From positions 1-33,310 of the forward strand of contig QOAQ01000136.1 in the NCBI GenBank assembly GCA_003972955.1: a stretch of 33,310 nt of DNA. The letters run 5' to 3'. The position numbers and the translations under genes were made by a program. The notes beneath the pieces were generated by a model, which worked only from the letters and a program-made list of their open reading frames with translations, was not told the origin of the DNA and searched no databases. Source of the stretch: Aquificaceae bacterium. Its GTDB lineage: Bacteria; Pseudomonadota; Gammaproteobacteria; Thiotrichales; Thiotrichaceae. This document shows positions 1 through 7,370 of the stretch, in pieces. Positions within the stretch are counted from its first letter, which is position 1, and each line of letters begins with the position of its first letter.

Positions 1-39
1 CCATAACGCCGTATTGGACGCTTTGGGTTGCTCCCATCG

Positions 40-140
40 GGCGAGCCAGAAAGCGGTCATCCACGTTGTTGCACTTTTTGTGAAGGGAGTGACCATTCCC
101 TGCAAAGTGCGCCTAGTGGCTAACCGCTTTCTGACTCGCT
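40..140. repeat. Large nested imperfect palindrome
   Basis: Positions 41-57 and 123-139 are complementary at 16 of 17 bases and form an outer stem. Inside it, CCAC (61-64) can pair with GTGG (116-119), GCACTTT (71-77) with AAAGTGC (104-110), and 84-89 with 96-101 around a six-base loop. The whole folds as one roughly 100-nt hairpin with internal loops. I do not recognise the family. It could be the end of a small mobile element, a structured RNA or an extruded cruciform. A 61-codon ORF (14-199) runs through it but has no recognisable content and is probably fortuitous. Confidence 0.6.
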
Positions 141-143
141 GTA

Positions 144-186
144 TCCATCGATACAATATTGTTGGAGTACTAGTACTCCAGCAACC
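144..186 (+). repeat. Dispersed palindromic repeat, copy A
   Basis: Positions 144-173 match the reverse complement of 22242-22271 at 28 of 30 bases. Copy A runs into the perfect palindrome GGAGTACTAGTACTCC, which extends to about 13 bp per arm when a G-T pair is allowed (161-186). There is no T-tract, so it is not a typical intrinsic terminator. It directly follows the large nested hairpin, so the two may belong to one element. Confidence 0.7.
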
Positions 187-199
187 TCGGCAATTATGA

Positions 200-454
200 C
201 ATTATATCTATCGATAGGTTCTATTGTAATTATTTATTTTTATTATAAGTATTATGAATGCTATAAAATACCCTATTTAATTCTGAGTCTTTAGGAGTGA
301 GTATGATTTGCTATATGTCAATGACTTTTCATGAGGCTTTATATAGCTTATTCACTGTGCGGTAGTGAAGTCATGGATTCAGATTTAATTAAATTAGGAG
401 AAGCCCTTTCGCTATGTCAAAATACCCTGTTTCTTTATCTCGCTTTAACTTTTT
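200..454 (+). promoter_or_regulatory. AT-rich leader of rnf with possible short ORFs
   Basis: This stretch upstream of rnfA holds no recognisable gene. A 20-codon ORF at 303-365 has a good Shine-Dalgarno (AGGAGTGAGT directly before ATG). Two other short ORFs run up to rnfA: 373-462 (29 codons) and 414-458 (14 codons, [14 protein letters not shown]). The TGA of the latter overlaps the rnfA ATG as ATGA. rnfA itself has no clear ribosome-binding site, so coupling to an upstream leader peptide is possible. Whether any of these is translated is unknown. No reliable promoter hexamers were identified. Confidence 0.3.
303..365 (+). CDS. Possible 20-aa leader peptide upstream of rnfA
   Basis: A 20-codon ORF (begins MICYMSMTF, ends FTVR, stop TAG) is preceded by AGGAG with suitable spacing to its ATG. 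It has no known domain and I assign no function. It is listed because its ribosome-binding site is better than that of rnfA and it lies about 90 bases before the operon. A short chance ORF in AT-rich DNA is the main alternative. Confidence 0.2.
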   Translation: MICYMSMTFHEALYSLFTVR

Positions 455-1036
455 ATGATTGAATATCTATTTATCATTATTGGTACGGTATGGGTCAACA
501 ATATCGTTTTATCCCAGTTTCTTGGCTTGTGTCCGTTTATGGGGGTTTCTCGTAAATTGGAAACAGCCATTGGTATGGGCTTGGCAACAGTATTTGTTTT
601 GACGTTATCGTCTATTAGTAGTTATTTAATTCATAATTATTTACTGGTTCCGTATGGCTTGGAGTATCTGCGTACTATTAGCTTTATTTTAGTTATTGCA
701 GGAATTGTTGGTTTTACAGAGCTAGTTGTGCATAAAACAAGTCCTTTATTGCATAATGTATTGGGGATTTATTTACCTTTAATTACAACCAACTGTGCTG
801 TACTAGGGGTTGCATTGCTGAATGTGCAAAAATCCCATGGGTTTATAGAATCAGGCTTATATGGTTTTGGTTCTGCGCTGGGTTTTACTTTGATTTTAGT
901 ACTGTTTGCCGCCATGAGAGAGCGCATAGCGGCTTCCGATGTCCCAGAAGTATTTCAAGGCAATGCTATCGCGATGATTACCGCAGGTTTGATGGCATTA
1001 GCCTTTATGGGCTTTACTGGTTTGATAAAGGCTTAG
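455..1036 (+). CDS. rnfA: Rnf complex subunit A
   Basis: Integral inner-membrane subunit (193 aa, the usual length) of the ion-translocating ferredoxin:NAD+ oxidoreductase, called Rsx in E. coli. The start reads [20 protein letters not shown], followed by [20 protein letters not shown], which is characteristic of RnfA. About six membrane segments are visible. The conserved Cys in LGLCPF and a second in TTNCAVLG (around residue 112) match the cysteines of the RnfA/RnfE pair that bind an iron-sulfur cluster at their interface. It is the first gene of an rnfABCDGE operon, and rnfB starts six bases after its stop. The ATG overlaps the stop of a 14-codon upstream ORF and has no obvious ribosome-binding site. 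Confidence 0.96.
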   Translation: MIEYLFIIIGTVWVNNIVLSQFLGLCPFMGVSRKLETAIGMGLATVFVLTLSSISSYLIHNYLLVPYGLEYLRTISFILVIAGIVGFTELVVHKTSPLLHNVLGIYLPLITTNCAVLGVALLNVQKSHGFIESGLYGFGSALGFTLILVLFAAMRERIAASDVPEVFQGNAIAMITAGLMALAFMGFTGLIKA

Positions 1037-1042
1037 GGGCGT

Positions 1043-1645
1043 ATGGCTTCAGAAATAATAAGTGCAGTCTTGGTATTAGTAGGACTTGCAGGACTCTTGG
1101 GTTTAGTTTTGGGCTATGCTTCTGTACGCTTTAAAGTTGAAGGCGATCCCATTACCGATCAGATCGATAGCCTATTGCCACAAACTCAATGTGGTCAATG
1201 TAGCTTTGCAGGTTGTCGTCCGTATGCCGAGGCGATTGCTAAAGGCGAGGTTAGTATTAATCAATGTCCTCCAGGGGGCGAAGCGACGATTCAGGCCTTG
1301 GCAGATTTATTAGATGTTGAAGCAGAACCCTTAGATGCAGAGCTTGCCGAAAAAGAAAATATCCCAACGGTTGCCGTCATTATCGAAGATACCTGTATCG
1401 GTTGCACGCTTTGCATACAAGCATGTCCTGTTGATGCCATTGTCGGTGCTGCCAAACACATGCATACGGTTATCGCCTCGGAATGTACGGGTTGCGAGTT
1501 ATGTTTACCCCCATGTCCTGTTGACTGTATCGTCATGGAGCCTATAAAAGAAACACCCGAAAGTTGGAAGTGGCCTGAGCCGAGTCATCCTGTTACTGCT
1601 TTACAAGATATAGCGGTATCCGTTATTAAAAAAGAGGCGGCTTAA
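1043..1645 (+). CDS. rnfB: Rnf complex iron-sulfur subunit B
   Basis: Ferredoxin-like subunit (200 aa) thought to receive electrons from ferredoxin for the Rnf pump. An N-terminal membrane anchor (about 7-25) is followed by a 4Fe-4S motif with C50, C53, C58 and C75 (CGQCSFAGC then INQCPPGG). Two classical 4Fe-4S ferredoxin motifs follow, C118-C121-C124-C128 and C148-C151-C154-C158. All cluster ligands are present. An AGGGG ribosome-binding site lies in the rnfA/rnfB gap, and rnfC starts two bases after the stop, so the genes are very probably co-translated. Confidence 0.96.
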   Translation: MASEIISAVLVLVGLAGLLGLVLGYASVRFKVEGDPITDQIDSLLPQTQCGQCSFAGCRPYAEAIAKGEVSINQCPPGGEATIQALADLLDVEAEPLDAELAEKENIPTVAVIIEDTCIGCTLCIQACPVDAIVGAAKHMHTVIASECTGCELCLPPCPVDCIVMEPIKETPESWKWPEPSHPVTALQDIAVSVIKKEAA

Positions 1646-1647
1646 TA

Positions 1648-3273
1648 ATGACTACATCCTCAGCACGTAAATTATGGAAGTTTCACGGGGGAGTGCATCC
1701 CGAATTTCATAAAGATAGCTCGACGACGACATCCATAGCTTCTTTACAGCTTCCAAAGCGATTAATTTTACCTCTACAGCAACACATAGGAGCAACCCCT
1801 AAACTCTTAGTAAGCGTTGGCGATAAGGTAAAAAAAGGACAACCCTTAACAGAAATAGCCGATGATCAACTCGGTACATCGCTACATGCACCGAGTTCTG
1901 GTGTGATCACGGCTATACAGAAGCACGCCATTCCTCATATTTCAACACTAGATGGTGACTGCATATTACTAGAACTTGATGGTGAAGATGATTGGGGTGA
2001 TTGTCATTTAACACCTTATGATGATATTGAGCAGTGCGATACTTCAGCATTATTAGCACGTATTGAAAAAGCAGGACTGGTCGGCTTAGGTGGGGCGGCT
2101 TTTCCATCGTCTGTAAAAATAAACTCTTCCACAAAAAAGGGGATTGATACCCTCATCATTAACGCCGCAGAATGTGAGCCGTATATCACCTGCGATGATA
2201 TGTTAATGCGCGAACGTGCCGACGAAATTGTTATTGGTATCCGTATTTTATTAAAGCTATTAAACCCTAAGCAGTGTTTAATCGGCATTGAAGACAATAA
2301 GCCAACAGCAATCAAAGCGATGCAACAGGCAACGCAGCAATTAGATAAGGTACAGGTCTGTAGCATCCCAACGATTTACCCCAGTGGCGGTGAAAAGCAG
2401 TTAATTAAAATTCTAACAGGCAAGGAAGTTCCTGTTGGTGGTATTCCGCTAGACTTGAATATGCTTTGTCACAATGTTGCGACAAGCTACGCACTGTATA
2501 AAGCCGTCGTTGAGGGTGAGCCACTTATCTCACGTGTTGTCACGATAACAGGCGATGGTGTGCAACAACCACAGAATATAGAAGCCTTAATTGGTACGCC
2601 AGTGAGTGATTTAGTTGCACAGGCAGGAGGCTATACGACTAAAGCCCAACGTCTCGTCATGGGTGGACCAATGATGGGCTTTGCGTTAGCAAATGATGAT
2701 ATTCCCATGATTAAAGCAAGCAACTGTTTTTTAGTTGCCTCAGACTTTGCGTTACAACAAGCAAACTCACCACATTCCTCGCAAGCCCAAATGCCGTGTA
2801 TTCGTTGTGGCAAGTGCATGGAGGCGTGTCCTGCAGATTTATTACCCCAACAACTCTTTTGGCACACACAAGCAAAAGACTTTGAAAAGGTGACAGAACA
2901 TAAGCTCAATAGCTGTATTGAATGTGGTTGTTGTGACTTTGTTTGTCCTAGTCATATTCCTTTAGTGAGTTACTTCCGTTTTGCGAAATCCGAAATACGC
3001 GCTCAAGAAGAAGCATTAGCAAAATCCGACTTAGCAAGAAAGCGGCATGAATTTCTAGAGTTTAGAAAAATACGCGAAAAACAAGAGCGTGATGAAAAGC
3101 GTCGTAAACATAAAGAAGCGTTACAGAAAAAGAAAGCAGGTGCGACGGCGGGTAAAGCAAAAAAAGATGCGATTCAAGCCGCAATGGCTAGAGCTAAAGC
3201 AAAAAAAGTAGCAAGAGAAGCAGAGGCCGCCAAGGCTAATGCAAAGGATATTAAAAATGAGTCAGAGGCATAA
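1648..3273 (+). CDS. rnfC: Rnf complex NADH-binding subunit C
   Basis: Peripheral NAD(H)- and FMN-binding subunit (541 aa) of the Rnf complex, related to Nqo1/NuoF. The barrel-sandwich (biotinyl-like) part is near residues 40-110. The glycine-rich nucleotide motif GLVGLGGAAFP is at 143-153. Two 4Fe-4S motifs are C384-C387-C390-C394 and C423-C426-C429-C433. The tail (about 451-541) is very rich in Lys, Ala and Glu and predicted helical, as in other gammaproteobacterial RnfC proteins, but much shorter than the repeat-bearing tail of the roughly 740-aa E. coli protein. It sits between rnfB and rnfD with gaps of two and five bases. Confidence 0.95.
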   Translation: MTTSSARKLWKFHGGVHPEFHKDSSTTTSIASLQLPKRLILPLQQHIGATPKLLVSVGDKVKKGQPLTEIADDQLGTSLHAPSSGVITAIQKHAIPHISTLDGDCILLELDGEDDWGDCHLTPYDDIEQCDTSALLARIEKAGLVGLGGAAFPSSVKINSSTKKGIDTLIINAAECEPYITCDDMLMRERADEIVIGIRILLKLLNPKQCLIGIEDNKPTAIKAMQQATQQLDKVQVCSIPTIYPSGGEKQLIKILTGKEVPVGGIPLDLNMLCHNVATSYALYKAVVEGEPLISRVVTITGDGVQQPQNIEALIGTPVSDLVAQAGGYTTKAQRLVMGGPMMGFALANDDIPMIKASNCFLVASDFALQQANSPHSSQAQMPCIRCGKCMEACPADLLPQQLFWHTQAKDFEKVTEHKLNSCIECGCCDFVCPSHIPLVSYFRFAKSEIRAQEEALAKSDLARKRHEFLEFRKIREKQERDEKRRKHKEALQKKKAGATAGKAKKDAIQAAMARAKAKKVAREAEAAKANAKDIKNESEA

Positions 3274-3278
3274 GCAAT

Positions 3279-4325
3279 ATGCAATTTAAAACAGATAAAT
3301 CGCCATTGGGTGGTATGTCAAATGTTGCCAGTGTCATGCGCCAAGTACTTTATGCCTTAGTGCCTGGTATTGCCGTTATGACATATTTTTATGGCTGGGG
3401 CGTACTCATCAATATCGTCTTTTCGATCATGATAGCACTCAGTTTCGAGGCGGCATCACTGTGGTTAAGAAAACGTCCGCTTAAGGTCTTTCTCTCTGAT
3501 TACAGTGCGATAGTAACCGCCACTTTATTTGCCTTAACCTTGCCCCCCCTCGTTTCGTGGTGGATTATCGTGATCGGTTTATTCTTTGCGATCGTCATTG
3601 CTAAACAGTTATACGGTGGTTTAGGTTACAACCCCTTTAATCCTGCAATGGTAGGCTTTGCTGTTTTAATCGTGTCCTTTCCTTTAGAAATGGGGCAGTG
3701 GATGCGCCCACAATTTAGCGATGGTCATTTGCCCAGCTTATTAGAGTCTCTTACCGTTGTATTTAATGGTGTAACAGACGTATTTAACACGCAACAATGG
3801 GATGCCATGACAATGGCAACGCCACTCGATGACGTAAAAACTGAATTACGCAGAGGTGTGTATTTCTCAGAGGTCTTACAGACAAGGGATTATGGTTTCA
3901 TTTCGGGCAAAGCATGGGAGTGGGTGAGTAGTGCATTTTTATTAGGCGGTTTATGGCTACTCTTTAAAGGCATTATTAATTGGCGTATTCCCACCGCCTT
4001 ATTGTTCGTACTCGCAACAATGGCGTTTGTGGTCGGCTGGATAGAACCTGATGTGCATCAATCACCATTATTTCATCTATTCAGTGGCGCAACCATGCTA
4101 GGAGCATTTTTTATTGCAACCGACCCTGTCTCTGCCTGTACTACGCCGCGAGGGCAGTTAATTTATGGGGCGAGTATCGGTTTAATCATCTATATCATCA
4201 GAACATGGGGTAATTATCCCGATGCAATAGCATTCTCTGTGCTTATTATGAATATGTCTGTACCGATGATTGATTATTTTACTCGCCCACGTGTGTTTGG
4301 TGAAACATCAGGACGGAAACAATGA
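3279..4325 (+). CDS. rnfD: Rnf complex flavoprotein subunit D
   Basis: Multi-spanning membrane subunit (348 aa) of the Rnf pump, homologous to NqrB. It contains the family segments AKQLYGGLGYNPFNPAMVGF and SGATMLGAFFIATDPV. Thr181 in the motif ATPLD corresponds to the threonine that carries covalent FMN in characterised RnfD. The C-terminal end PMIDYFTRPRVFGE is typical of the family. A GAGG ribosome-binding site lies at the end of rnfC. The stop overlaps the start of rnfG (ATGA), indicating coupled translation. Confidence 0.95.
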   Translation: MQFKTDKSPLGGMSNVASVMRQVLYALVPGIAVMTYFYGWGVLINIVFSIMIALSFEAASLWLRKRPLKVFLSDYSAIVTATLFALTLPPLVSWWIIVIGLFFAIVIAKQLYGGLGYNPFNPAMVGFAVLIVSFPLEMGQWMRPQFSDGHLPSLLESLTVVFNGVTDVFNTQQWDAMTMATPLDDVKTELRRGVYFSEVLQTRDYGFISGKAWEWVSSAFLLGGLWLLFKGIINWRIPTALLFVLATMAFVVGWIEPDVHQSPLFHLFSGATMLGAFFIATDPVSACTTPRGQLIYGASIGLIIYIIRTWGNYPDAIAFSVLIMNMSVPMIDYFTRPRVFGETSGRKQ

Positions 4326-4978
4326 AAAAACATGTCACTGCCATGAAAAAATCAGGCTTTTTATTGGCTTTTTTTGCATTTGTAGGCGTATTGTTTGTTT
4401 CTGTCTCTCATGTGTTAACCAAAGATAAAATTATTGAAAATAAACGCCTATTGCTACAACATAAGTGGAATGAAGTGCTGGATATTTCACGTTATAGCAA
4501 TGATTTGAATGATGATAATCGTATTATATCTGCCGAAGAATTAGACCTTCCCTATGACTCAACCGTGTATTTAGCACGCAGTAAATCAGGAGAGCCTGTT
4601 GCTGCTATTTTCAGAGTCACCACCTTAGAAGGTTATAGCGGTGGTATTACTTTATTGGTGGGAGTCAATTATAAAGACAAGCACTTAACGGGTGTGCGTG
4701 TTATCGAGCATCAAGAAACACCCGGTTTAGGGGATAAAATTGAGGTCAAAAAGAGTGATTGGATACTTGGCTTTAAGGGTAAATTTTTGACCACTCCAGA
4801 CGTACCCTCTTGGGCTGTTAAACGTGACGGAGGCGAGTTTGACCAATTTACAGGAGCAACAATAACCCCGCGAGCGGTTGTGGGATTGGTTGAGCATGTT
4901 TTAATGTATGCAAATACACACCTGCAACAGCTCTTTTTAGAAGCTCCAACCCCACCAAAGACAAGCGAGGCGCAATAA
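4322..4978 (+). CDS. rnfG: Rnf complex flavoprotein subunit G
   Basis: FMN-binding subunit (218 aa) with one N-terminal membrane helix (about 10-30) and a periplasmic domain. The covalent flavin attachment motif TGAT is at 177-180, in DQFTGATITPRAVV, so the flavin threonine should be Thr180. The segment QETPGLGDKIE is also characteristic. The start overlaps the rnfD stop by four bases. The apo-protein is expected to need a flavin transferase of the ApbE type, which is not encoded in this window. Confidence 0.95.
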   Translation: MKKHVTAMKKSGFLLAFFAFVGVLFVSVSHVLTKDKIIENKRLLLQHKWNEVLDISRYSNDLNDDNRIISAEELDLPYDSTVYLARSKSGEPVAAIFRVTTLEGYSGGITLLVGVNYKDKHLTGVRVIEHQETPGLGDKIEVKKSDWILGFKGKFLTTPDVPSWAVKRDGGEFDQFTGATITPRAVVGLVEHVLMYANTHLQQLFLEAPTPPKTSEAQ

Positions 4979-4979
4979 T

Positions 4980-5699
4980 ATGAGTGACGACATCATCGAA
5001 AAATCGCCAAAGGTCAATTATCAACAACTAATAATGGATGGCTTATGGCATAACAACCCCGGTTTAGTACAGTTATTGGGGCTGTGTCCTTTATTAGCGG
5101 TGACAGGAAATGTCGTCAACAGTATTGGCTTAGGGCTGGCGACATTATTTACCCTCGTTATTTCCAATGCGTCGATTTCCTTTAGTCGTCACTGGGTACG
5201 CAAAGAAATTCGTATCCCATTTTATGTGCTGGTGATTGCCTCAAACGTAACCGTTATCGACCTATTAATGAGCGCATGGTTGCCTCATCTACATTTAGTT
5301 TTAGGTATTTTTATCCCCTTAATCGTGACTAACTGCTCCATTATCGGCAGAGCAGAAGCCTATGCCTCACGGAACGCGATGTTACCTGCGATAGTTGATG
5401 GCATGATGATGGGGCTAGGTTTTATGTTAGTGTTAATAGTATTAGGCGCAATGCGCGAACTTATCGGTCATGGCACATTATTTGAAAATGCGGCGGTTAT
5501 GTTTGGCGATGGTGCAGAATTCTTAACAGTACAAGTGATTGATGATTACAAGGGCTTCCTCTTAGCCGTGCTACCCCCCGGCGCATTTATAGGGCTAGGC
5601 TTTTTGATCGCACTAAAAAATCTTCTCGACGGCTGGCTAGAAAAGAGAAAGAAATCCTCAGTTTCAGTGATTCCTGTTGCAGTAGAAAATATATCGTGA
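4980..5699 (+). CDS. rnfE: Rnf complex subunit E
   Basis: Integral membrane subunit (239 aa), paralogous to RnfA. It contains HNNPGLVQLLGLCPLLAVTG and FIPLIVTNCSIIGRAEAYAS, whose cysteines match the cluster-binding cysteines of the RnfA/E pair. Six membrane segments are expected. It begins one base after the rnfG stop with GAGG upstream. Its TGA overlaps the GTG start of nth (GTGA), so the DNA repair gene is physically joined to the Rnf operon, as in many gammaproteobacteria. Confidence 0.95.
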   Translation: MSDDIIEKSPKVNYQQLIMDGLWHNNPGLVQLLGLCPLLAVTGNVVNSIGLGLATLFTLVISNASISFSRHWVRKEIRIPFYVLVIASNVTVIDLLMSAWLPHLHLVLGIFIPLIVTNCSIIGRAEAYASRNAMLPAIVDGMMMGLGFMLVLIVLGAMRELIGHGTLFENAAVMFGDGAEFLTVQVIDDYKGFLLAVLPPGAFIGLGFLIALKNLLDGWLEKRKKSSVSVIPVAVENIS

Positions 5700-6328
5700 A
5701 TAAAGAGAAACGCTATGAAATTTTTAGGCGTTGGCGTGAAGATAATCGGCATCCAACGACCGAGCTAAACTATAGTTCTCCCTTTGAATTATTAATTGCG
5801 GTGATACTATCAGCACAATCAACCGATAAAGGGGTAAATAAAGCAACGGATAAATTATTCCCCGTTGCTAATACACCCGAAGCGATTCTTGCCTTAGGTG
5901 AAGACGGTTTAAAGGAATATATAAAAACCATTGGCTTGTATAATAGCAAAGGCAAAAATATCATTAAAACCTGTCAGATATTGATAGAAAAACACAACTC
6001 CCAAGTCCCCGATAATCGTGCGGCACTGGAAGCCTTGCATGGTGTGGGTAGAAAAACAGCCAATGTGGTACTAAATACCGCCTTTGGTCACCCTACTATG
6101 GCAGTCGATACACATATTTTTCGTATTAGTAATCGCACAGGCATAGCAAAGGGAAAAAATGTGCTGGAGGTTGAAAAGAAACTCCTGCGACATATACCCA
6201 AAGAGTTTATGGTAGACGCACATCACTGGCTTATTTTGCATGGACGTTATATTTGTGTGGCACGCAAGCCAAAATGCGGCGCGTGTTTGATCTCTGATTT
6301 ATGTGACTTTAAAGAAAAAACGGAATAG
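5696..6328 (+). CDS. nth: Endonuclease III
   Basis: Bifunctional DNA glycosylase/AP lyase that removes oxidised pyrimidines (210 aa). The sequence follows E. coli Nth closely: helix-hairpin-helix GVGRKTANVVL with catalytic Lys120, Asp138 in AVDTHIF, and the C-terminal 4Fe-4S ligands C187, C194, C197 and C203. The start is GTG at 5696, which reads MNKEKRYEIF like E. coli MNKAKRLEIL and overlaps the rnfE stop. An iron-sulfur repair enzyme translated with an electron-transfer complex is a known gammaproteobacterial arrangement, but no mechanistic link is shown here. Confidence 0.97.
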   Translation: MNKEKRYEIFRRWREDNRHPTTELNYSSPFELLIAVILSAQSTDKGVNKATDKLFPVANTPEAILALGEDGLKEYIKTIGLYNSKGKNIIKTCQILIEKHNSQVPDNRAALEALHGVGRKTANVVLNTAFGHPTMAVDTHIFRISNRTGIAKGKNVLEVEKKLLRHIPKEFMVDAHHWLILHGRYICVARKPKCGACLISDLCDFKEKTE

Positions 6329-6332
6329 GGCG

Positions 6333-6752
6333 ATGTTTAATAATGATAGAGACGCAATGCGTCAGCTTTATTGCGATAGCTGGAAAAAATTTACGACACA
6401 ACAATTATTATCAGAGTTAGAACAACAAATTGTCAGTGTGATTAAATTGCACCCTGAATATCATCAAATGATAGAAAACCCTGAAGTTTCAGTGCAAGCC
6501 GATTTTTTACCAGAGCAGGGCGAGAGTAACCCTTTTTTACACATGGGAATGCACTTAGGTCTACATGAGCAAATAACAACAAACCGTCCCGCAGGTATTG
6601 CAGAACTCTATCAAGCCTTAGTGGTCAAATACGGCGAGCATAATGCCGAACATAAGATGATGGAATGTCTTGGTGAAGCAATTTGGACAGCCCAACGCAA
6701 TCAAACTGTGCCAGATGAAGGTGCTTATTTGGACTGCCTCCATAAAATATAA
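6333..6752 (+). CDS. DUF1841 family protein
   Basis: Soluble protein of 139 aa starting at MFNNDRDAMRQLYCDSWKKF. It carries the family hallmarks HPEYHQMIENP, DFLPEQGESNPFLHMGMHLG and MMECLGEAIWTAQRN, all typical of DUF1841, whose function is unknown. The ATG at 6333 is preferred over an in-frame ATG at 6303 that lies inside nth and would add ten residues foreign to the family. It follows nth by four bases and ends ten bases before an inverted REP pair, which probably marks the 3' end of the rnf-nth transcript. Confidence 0.88.
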   Translation: MFNNDRDAMRQLYCDSWKKFTTQQLLSELEQQIVSVIKLHPEYHQMIENPEVSVQADFLPEQGESNPFLHMGMHLGLHEQITTNRPAGIAELYQALVVKYGEHNAEHKMMECLGEAIWTAQRNQTVPDEGAYLDCLHKI

Positions 6753-6762
6753 TCTTATTTAT

Positions 6763-6849
6763 GTAGCCTGTGCTGAGGAACGAAACACAGGGATACTCGG
6801 CGCGGTGCTCTGTCTCTAAACCCGTGTTTCGTACCTCAACACAGGCTAC
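6763..6849. repeat. Inverted pair of REP-like elements (BIME-like)
   Basis: Positions 6763-6791 start with GTAG followed by the stem CCTGTG...CACAGG. Positions 6821-6849 are the same unit in reverse, so read on the minus strand it also begins GTAGCCTGTGTTGAGG. The 5' GTAG tetranucleotide before an imperfect palindrome is the known signature of REP elements mobilised by RAYT (TnpA-REP) HUH proteins. Two REPs in opposite orientation with a 29-base linker make a BIME-like unit. A third copy is at 14638-14667. Confidence 0.8.
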
Positions 6850-6903
6850 AACGAGCTGTTCCATTTTAAATTAATAGCCAAATATAATGACTCAGGTATC
6901 CTT

Positions 6904-7341
6904 ATGAATTCATCTAATTTATTGTGTCTTTCATTCCTTTTTTTCTCTTTAGTTGCATGTTCATCTAATACGCTTAAAGACACTCCAACGAGTACTTCAC
7001 AAGCGACAAAATCAGTTATGCCGATGGGCAGTATCAGCAAAGTAGAGTTAGGGACAATAGTTCAGTTAAAGAAAATCATCCAAACTAATGATGCAAGTTT
7101 GGCTGATAGCGGTAGTATTGGCGTAAGTGTTGGTAGTGGTGGACACTCTGGAATATACGGTTCGATTAATGCAGGAAATATTATCCGTGCGTTAAGGAAA
7201 CCGACTAAAAAGCTAGAGATTGTCATCAAGAAAAATAAGGGTGGATATGTTTCTGTGACACAGCCATTAGGTGGGCATTTCAAAGTAGGTGATAAAATTA
7301 AGATTTTATTACGCAATGGTCGTGCTGTCGTTCAGCATTGA
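6904..7341 (+). CDS. Putative outer-membrane lipoprotein
   Basis: Protein of 145 aa with a lipoprotein signal peptide: hydrophobic residues 5-18, then the lipobox LVAC with Cys19. The C-terminal half (ISVTQPLGG-like region VSVTQPLGGHFKVGDKIKI, ending GRAVVQH) resembles the C-terminal part of SlyB/Pcp-type envelope lipoproteins. The middle, however, lacks the long glycine-zipper repeat of that family and has only a short Gly/Ser-rich stretch (about 62-83). Function unknown. It stands alone between the REP pair and mtaB. Confidence 0.75.
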   Translation: MNSSNLLCLSFLFFSLVACSSNTLKDTPTSTSQATKSVMPMGSISKVELGTIVQLKKIIQTNDASLADSGSIGVSVGSGGHSGIYGSINAGNIIRALRKPTKKLEIVIKKNKGGYVSVTQPLGGHFKVGDKIKILLRNGRAVVQH

Positions 7342-7370
7342 TGTCTGAACAATCAAAGAAGTTGTAATTT

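Noticed and set aside
40-140. Integron attC site
   Set aside because: It is an imperfect hairpin of suitable size, but no convincing core sites or integrase gene were found.
14-199. 61-codon ORF across the nested palindrome at the window start
   Set aside because: It lies on self-complementary repeat DNA, has no ribosome-binding site and no recognisable protein pattern.
6303-6332. Earlier start for the DUF1841 gene
   Set aside because: It lies inside nth and adds residues not seen in the family, whose proteins begin MF-x-x-DRD.
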